In this document: positions 56,701 through 59,088 of the stretch, in pieces
Position numbering within the stretch: position 1 is the stretch's first letter
Layout: the number at the start of each line of letters is the position of its first letter
DNA from: Acidobacteriota bacterium
GTDB lineage: Bacteria > Acidobacteriota > Terriglobia > Bryobacterales > Bryobacteraceae
DNA: 59,088 nucleotides
NCBI GenBank assembly: GCA_005808475.1
Contig: SYLY01000291.1
Coordinates: 1 to 59,088, forward strand
Direction of reading: 5' to 3'
Notes under the pieces: model-generated
Seen by the model: the letters and a program-made list of their open reading frames with translations, nothing else
What the model was told of the DNA's origin: nothing
Databases searched by the model: none
Translations under genes and position numbers: made by a program

Positions 56701-57276
56701 CGCCTGATACTGCGTCGATCCCATGCGCCCGCCCGAAACCGACAGTCCGCCGCCGGGAGTGACGAACCCCGTGGTGACGCTTGCCTGCTCGGAGCCGGGC
56801 TCGCCCACCACGCCGGGCAGCGTGGACATGATCTGCAGCGCGCTCTGATTGGCCAGCGGCAACTCGTCGAGTTGCTTCTGGTTGATGCTGTACTGGATGG
56901 TGGAGCTCGACTGCTGGATGATCGGCGCCTCCGCCCTGACCAGCACCTCGGTCGCGGTGCTGCCCACTTCGAGCGACAGGTCGAGCGTCGCCGTGGCGGA
57001 GGTTTCCACCGCTACCGGCTCGCGCACCGCCTTCTTGAATCCTTCCATTTCGATCGTCACGCGATAGGAACCGGGAACCAATGCGGGCAGCGTGTAGCCG
57101 CCGGTAGTGGACGAGTTGGCCGTCTGGCTGACGTTGGTGGCGAGATTGACGGCGGTCACTTTCGCGCCCCCGATCACGGCCCGCTGCGCGTCGAACACGG
57201 TGCCCGTGATCGACCCGGTATTGGTTTGGCTCAGCGCGGCGAATACAAACACGGTGAACGATAACGCGAGTTTCAT
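53704..57276 (-). CDS. Oar-like TonB-dependent outer-membrane receptor (2)
   Basis: A 1190-residue protein. Start ATG 57276 has AAGGGG upstream and a signal peptide (LSFTVFVFAALSQ). It has a carboxypeptidase-regulatory N-terminal domain (GSITGTVFDAQRAVIGGAKV), a plug region (DAIAEVSVQQNAYSAEYGRVGGGIV) and a beta-barrel ending in KMYF. It is related to the receptor at 36485-39904 in layout but clearly diverged, so an old paralogue. Its stop is 26 bases beyond the BlaI promoter elements; the ligand is unknown. Confidence 0.92.
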   Translation of the reverse strand: MKLALSFTVFVFAALSQTNTGSITGTVFDAQRAVIGGAKVTAVNLATNVSQTANSSTTGGYTLPALVPGSYRVTIEMEGFKKAVREPVAVETSATATLDLSLEVGSTATEVLVRAEAPIIQQSSSTIQYSINQKQLDELPLANQSALQIMSTLPGVVGEPGSEQASVTTGFVTPGGGLSVSGGRMGSTQYQADGVSNNAMFLGRISLSFSSDAIAEVSVQQNAYSAEYGRVGGGIVSMTTKSGTNKLRGVLFSFSQNDVLNAAPYRNTFDRKGQVRYWRGGADIGGPVYIPKLYDGRNRTFFFAGFEPLRHYTQLSAFTRVPTELEREGDFSRSIYNTTANQRVYIFRQFEFSPVGTLTNQRIQLGANEAYPLWEGAVIPKRFISPAGQKVAKLYPLPNMALNSLGQNYSVFRNVRNTDNRYTIKLDQVVTSANRMSFRFAQVPVKGLRAFIPGLLESVPTDTSTGTNIALNDTHVWGGNKVNDLRLGFNRSNIARRESDEQLSKNWFQEFGFPSRLERGFPIVGLGEGMFNAGTSIGNYEIDNFFQLVNIFNWTRGRSNLKAGFEFQAPQQNLIDLASVQGNWGFGGGMTNIGASSTLGALGASGLTTGYAMASLLLGYPSGISMAPAAISYQYRWKYYSAFVQNDYKLTPRLTLNLGARYQIEVPRSEKNHNQGSFVPGKVVNSRGQELGGYIQLHGLGGAPKTLWPTRYNNIEPRIGFAYRLPRSIGGMAVIRGAYAISHVPTNGLFRIPIPDLNPRPDQLASAGAANGGWVQMESNPLVLPQGGYTPPKDGKLVETQNVNQVYYLNRDVTIPYMQQWNFGLGFQFGKDYGLEVNYVGSKGTQLFGPSALYNTIDLPGYTTQFLAGENMGERLPNPAGLRDPNGNIVTVARQDLLRGIPTMSSIGNPIAQGYSSSYNALQTNFVRKFSRGLQFTVNYTWMKSIDDSSCDGQFCNDNIQNWGTGFPQLRGGIRSLEKSISVFSIPHVFRFNYNWDVPFRTRGWSNKILGNWKLSGVGQMSSGLPLQAHLGNSAGFPDDVGRIRASLVPGVDPILPGWRRNVNNPVTQRAPYIDVLRAYRPPTRLTVGNAPRVLDHVRMPWTQSFNAAILKEFPVREQIRFAFRAELFGALNHPFFQTNGNNFTVYQNLDYQRFANPPVAATNLAPAYADIGANIGGIRRIQLGLKMYF

Positions 57277-57334
57277 ACACGGCCCCTTGCGCATGGTCGG
57301 CCGGACACCATGGTCCAGCCCTTGGGGCAGTCTA

Positions 57335-57610
57335 TCACCGCCGGCGGCGTCTCGGCGGCTTTCCATCCCCTTCGTCGTCCTCTGACGCGAGTTCGTCCCT
57401 GACCGCTTCATGCCGGACCAGCTTCCTCTTGTCCGGCTCCACAACCGCCTGTGCGTCGAGGAACGCTCGAAGCAGCCGCGTATCGGCGTTCTGAACCGCC
57501 TCGCGATTCGGCAGCAGGATCCAGTCTTTGTCGTCCATCCACAGCAACAGCTTGTTGAAACCGCGAATCAGCACCAGCGCCATGACCACGATTCCCAGAA
57601 ATAGAGACAC
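57335..57610 (-). CDS. Small single-pass membrane protein (91 aa)
   Basis: Start at GTG 57610 with a strong AAGGAGG upstream. One N-terminal membrane helix (SLFLGIVVMALVLIRGF) is followed by a short amphipathic segment (LLLWMDDKDWILLPNREA) and a charged, Arg-ending cytoplasmic tail. No family is recognised. It lies 58 bases upstream of the TonB receptor start and may share its transcript. Confidence 0.6.
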   Translation of the reverse strand: MSLFLGIVVMALVLIRGFNKLLLWMDDKDWILLPNREAVQNADTRLLRAFLDAQAVVEPDKRKLVRHEAVRDELASEDDEGDGKPPRRRRR

Positions 57611-57664
57611 GATTCCTCCTTTCCGTTTCAAACGGAAACACCCTTCCACTTACCGAAACGAGGT

Positions 57665-57886
57665 TCAGCGGGGAAGGGAGGAAGGAGGCGCGCGGCCGCG
57701 AACGCCGGGCCGCGGAATGCATACCGGACGAAGGACCGGCGGGCGGCCGGCCGCGCCGAGAACCGTGAGCGGCGCCACGAGCCAAGCCAGGGGCGAACCC
57801 CACGCCAGAGCGAAATCCGCCGCGCCGAGGCCGGCGCACAATAGCAACGCCAACAGAACGATCAGGACGATACGGACGATCTTCAT
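57665..57886 (-). CDS. Small hydrophobic protein (73 aa)
   Basis: Two hydrophobic stretches (VRIVLIVLLALLLCAGLGAA and WGSPLAWLVAPLTVLGAAG) and a Pro/Arg-rich tail. No family is recognised and the Shine-Dalgarno sequence is weak, so this may or may not be expressed. It lies upstream of the 91-residue membrane protein in the same direction. Confidence 0.4.
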   Translation of the reverse strand: MKIVRIVLIVLLALLLCAGLGAADFALAWGSPLAWLVAPLTVLGAAGRPPVLRPVCIPRPGVRGRAPPSSLPR

Positions 57887-58114
57887 CGCACTACGCGCCA
57901 GTCACGGAATAACGGAACTGGTCCGGGCCAACAGGCATCGCCGGACCGCCATTGGGAAGTTGCCGCGCCGTCATACGTCCTCTACCTACTGTCCTGAGTG
58001 TACCCCGCGTCCAGCCTCCCCGTCGACCCGCTCCTGGACCGCGGCCTTTTGCGTCTGGGTCTGAGGCGCAATTTATCACAGAGATAGAGATCGTGAGGGG
58101 GCCCCGAAAACAGG
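57887..58114. other. No gene seen (about 230 bases)
   Basis: Only a 27-codon open frame (57891-57974, minus strand) and no recognised motif. It borders the phosphatase remnant; likely decayed DNA. Confidence 0.5.
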
Positions 58115-58249
58115 GAGAACTTCGGCCTAGTCTCCGATGGCGGCACGCGCGAGATCAGCGGCCAATCCGCGCAAGAGATCGCCGAAGCCACCAAGGCCTG
58201 GGGCCAGAACGACGACATCACCGTGGTGACGGTGCGGAGGAGAGCATGA
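58115..58249 (+). pseudogene. Remnant of a SpoIIE/PP2C-type phosphatase (C-terminal end, with internal deletion)
   Basis: An open frame of 44 codons with no start reads GLVSDGGTREISGQSAQEIA and ends WGQNDDITVVTVRRRA. The VSDG motif and the QNDDITVV metal-binding ending are the last conserved elements of SpoIIE-type PP2C phosphatases, but they are separated by far fewer residues than in intact enzymes, implying an internal deletion. It stops at 58247-58249, two bases before the convergent Uma2-family gene's stop. Confidence 0.65.
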
Positions 58250-58251
58250 GC

Positions 58252-58857
58252 TTAGTCGGCGAGAGGATCCCAAACCGGCAGCAGATCCAGCACGAACCCC
58301 TCAATGGGCCCCTCGCCCGCCACGGACGAAATACCTGTCCGCGTCTCGGCGTCATAGCCGGGACGATAGATCTCAACGGTGCGCGCCTCGGCGTCAATCA
58401 GCCAAGCCAATTGCGCGCCGTTGGCCAGCCACTCCTCCATTTTGTCGCGCAGCACGCGAATCCGGTCCGTTTGCGAACGCAACTCGATCACGAAGTTGGG
58501 GCATACGGGCCAATAGCGACTGAAGGCGGCCGGGTCGAGATCCTCGATGCGATGTTTGAAGATCCACGCCGCGTCGGGCGAACGCCGCGCGGTGTTGGGC
58601 AAGAGCCATCCGGTGGACGAGTCGAAGGCTACGCCGCGTTTGTCTTGCCGGGCCCAACGATGAAGCTGGCCCATGATTTCGCCGTTGCGCGCGCCGGTCC
58701 ACGTGTAAGTTTGCGGCATGATGATCAGTTCCCCGCGGGCGGACAGTTCGAGATTGAGGTCAGCATGCTTCGCGCACAGTTGCGCGAAGGCTTCGTCGGT
58801 CATCGGGCCGACCGTCAGCATCGCGGGCAGGTGGGCCTCTTCAATCAGGAACGCCAT
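58252..58857 (-). CDS. Uma2 (DUF820)-family putative PD-(D/E)XK nuclease
   Basis: A 201-residue protein with the family order ELSARGELIIMPQT, an RNGEIMGQLHRWA helix, a substrate-like AFDSSTGWLLPN, the catalytic RRSPDAAWI (Asp), FVIELRSQTD (Glu) and LRDKMEEWLANGAQLAWLID, then VEIYRPG. Uma2 proteins are abundant in Acidobacteria and Cyanobacteria, often in mobile or repetitive regions; their true substrate is unknown. It lies between two remnants of one phosphatase type, so it may be an insert in a former gene. Confidence 0.9.
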   Translation of the reverse strand: MAFLIEEAHLPAMLTVGPMTDEAFAQLCAKHADLNLELSARGELIIMPQTYTWTGARNGEIMGQLHRWARQDKRGVAFDSSTGWLLPNTARRSPDAAWIFKHRIEDLDPAAFSRYWPVCPNFVIELRSQTDRIRVLRDKMEEWLANGAQLAWLIDAEARTVEIYRPGYDAETRTGISSVAGEGPIEGFVLDLLPVWDPLAD

Positions 58858-58900
58858 AACCCACAGTATAGGCCATGCCCGTCGAACCGGGCCGTTGCCG

Positions 58901-58971
58901 CGGACCGCCCAGCGCGAACTGTTCGGCTTCGATCATACCCGCAAGATCTCGATAGAGCCTGTCCCAAGATC
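58901..58971 (+). pseudogene. Second SpoIIE-type phosphatase remnant
   Basis: In one frame the sequence reads RTAQRELFGFDHTRKIS, the segment that in intact enzymes lies between the SDG motif and the C-terminal end, and matches TREIS of the other remnant. Similarity ends abruptly after KIS. It has no start or stop of its own. Confidence 0.5.
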
Positions 58972-59088
58972 CGCAAAATCGGACCAACCTCGGGGCCCGG
59001 CCCGGGCGGCCGCCCCGAAAATGTGGAGGGCGACGATTTCCGTGCCTCGATCGGCGGCATCCAAGGCCGCTCCAAGGCCGCCTAGGGC
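58972..59088. other. No supported gene at the window's right edge
   Basis: GC-rich sequence with a short plus-strand open frame ending EGDDFRASIGGIQGRSKAA at 59085. No family is recognised and the upstream part shadows remnants, so no gene is called. Confidence 0.4.

Noticed and set aside
57891..58079. 62-codon open frame on the minus strand
   Set aside because: No Shine-Dalgarno sequence, domain or hydrophobic pattern; it lies in apparently decayed DNA.

Overview
This 59 kb window has the gene content of an Acidobacteriota chromosome of the Solibacter/Bryobacter type (Bryobacterales). The grounds are very high GC, two Oar-like TonB-dependent receptors with carboxypeptidase-regulatory N-termini, two proteins with the Solibacter-type C-terminal domain TIGR03437, DUF1552 and DUF1501 proteins, an SBBP-repeat protein, a BlaI/BlaR1-TonB module and many exported hypothetical proteins. 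No rRNA, tRNA, CRISPR array or complete IS element was found. The assignment rests on family recognition only.

Layout. 0-1.8 kb: end of a thiolase, a DUF2238 membrane protein and a YhcG-type nuclease. 1.9-7.4 kb: two overlapping exported subtilases. 7.7-21 kb: an RRM protein; a coupled exported HpcH-like aldolase plus SDF-family symporter; an exported phosphodiesterase; an SBBP-repeat protein; an AsmA-like protein; a DUF1552 protein; and an ECF sigma factor with a membrane partner and a secreted protein. 20.9-34.1 kb: the main accessory locus, described below. 34.2-44.7 kb: a short-chain dehydrogenase, a dimethylformamidase-beta-like protein, a TonB receptor, two hypothetical proteins and a CocE-type hydrolase. 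44.8-51.2 kb: a PhoX-like phosphatase gene with an internal stop, a TIGR03437 protein, a hypothetical protein, a DUF1501 protein and an amino-acid-oxidase-like flavoprotein. 51.2-53.7 kb: a rearranged BlaI/BlaR1 locus with a toxin-antitoxin cassette embedded in a partial tandem duplication. 53.7-59.1 kb: the second TonB receptor, two small membrane proteins, and a Uma2-family protein flanked by remnants of a SpoIIE-type phosphatase gene.

The central system is a minus-strand operon of ten to eleven genes (34.1 down to 20.9 kb). It encodes an Rrf2 regulator, a GltD-like FAD/NAD(P)/Fe-S oxidoreductase, a Rieske protein, a one-piece cytochrome b, a seven-heme cytochrome c, the alpha (Mo-bisMGD), beta (four Fe-S clusters) and gamma (ethylbenzene-dehydrogenase-type heme b lipoprotein) subunits of a type II DMSO-reductase-family enzyme, a TorD-like chaperone and a MobB-like protein, then a Vsr endonuclease. 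Most junctions are ATGA, TAATG or a few bases. The natural reading is one electron chain: quinol, then the Rieske/cytochrome b complex, the heptaheme cytochrome, heme b gamma, Fe-S beta and Mo alpha, with the flavoprotein adding a possible NAD(P)H connection. It could be an anaerobic respiratory reductase or, in reverse, a dehydrogenase. The substrate cannot be read from the sequence.

Several genes between 45.9 and 53.6 kb carry single in-frame stop codons (PhoX-like, RelE-like toxin, BlaI). These could be recent decay or base-call errors. Several start codons lie only 7-13 bases from a -10-like hexamer, which suggests leaderless or nearly leaderless transcripts.
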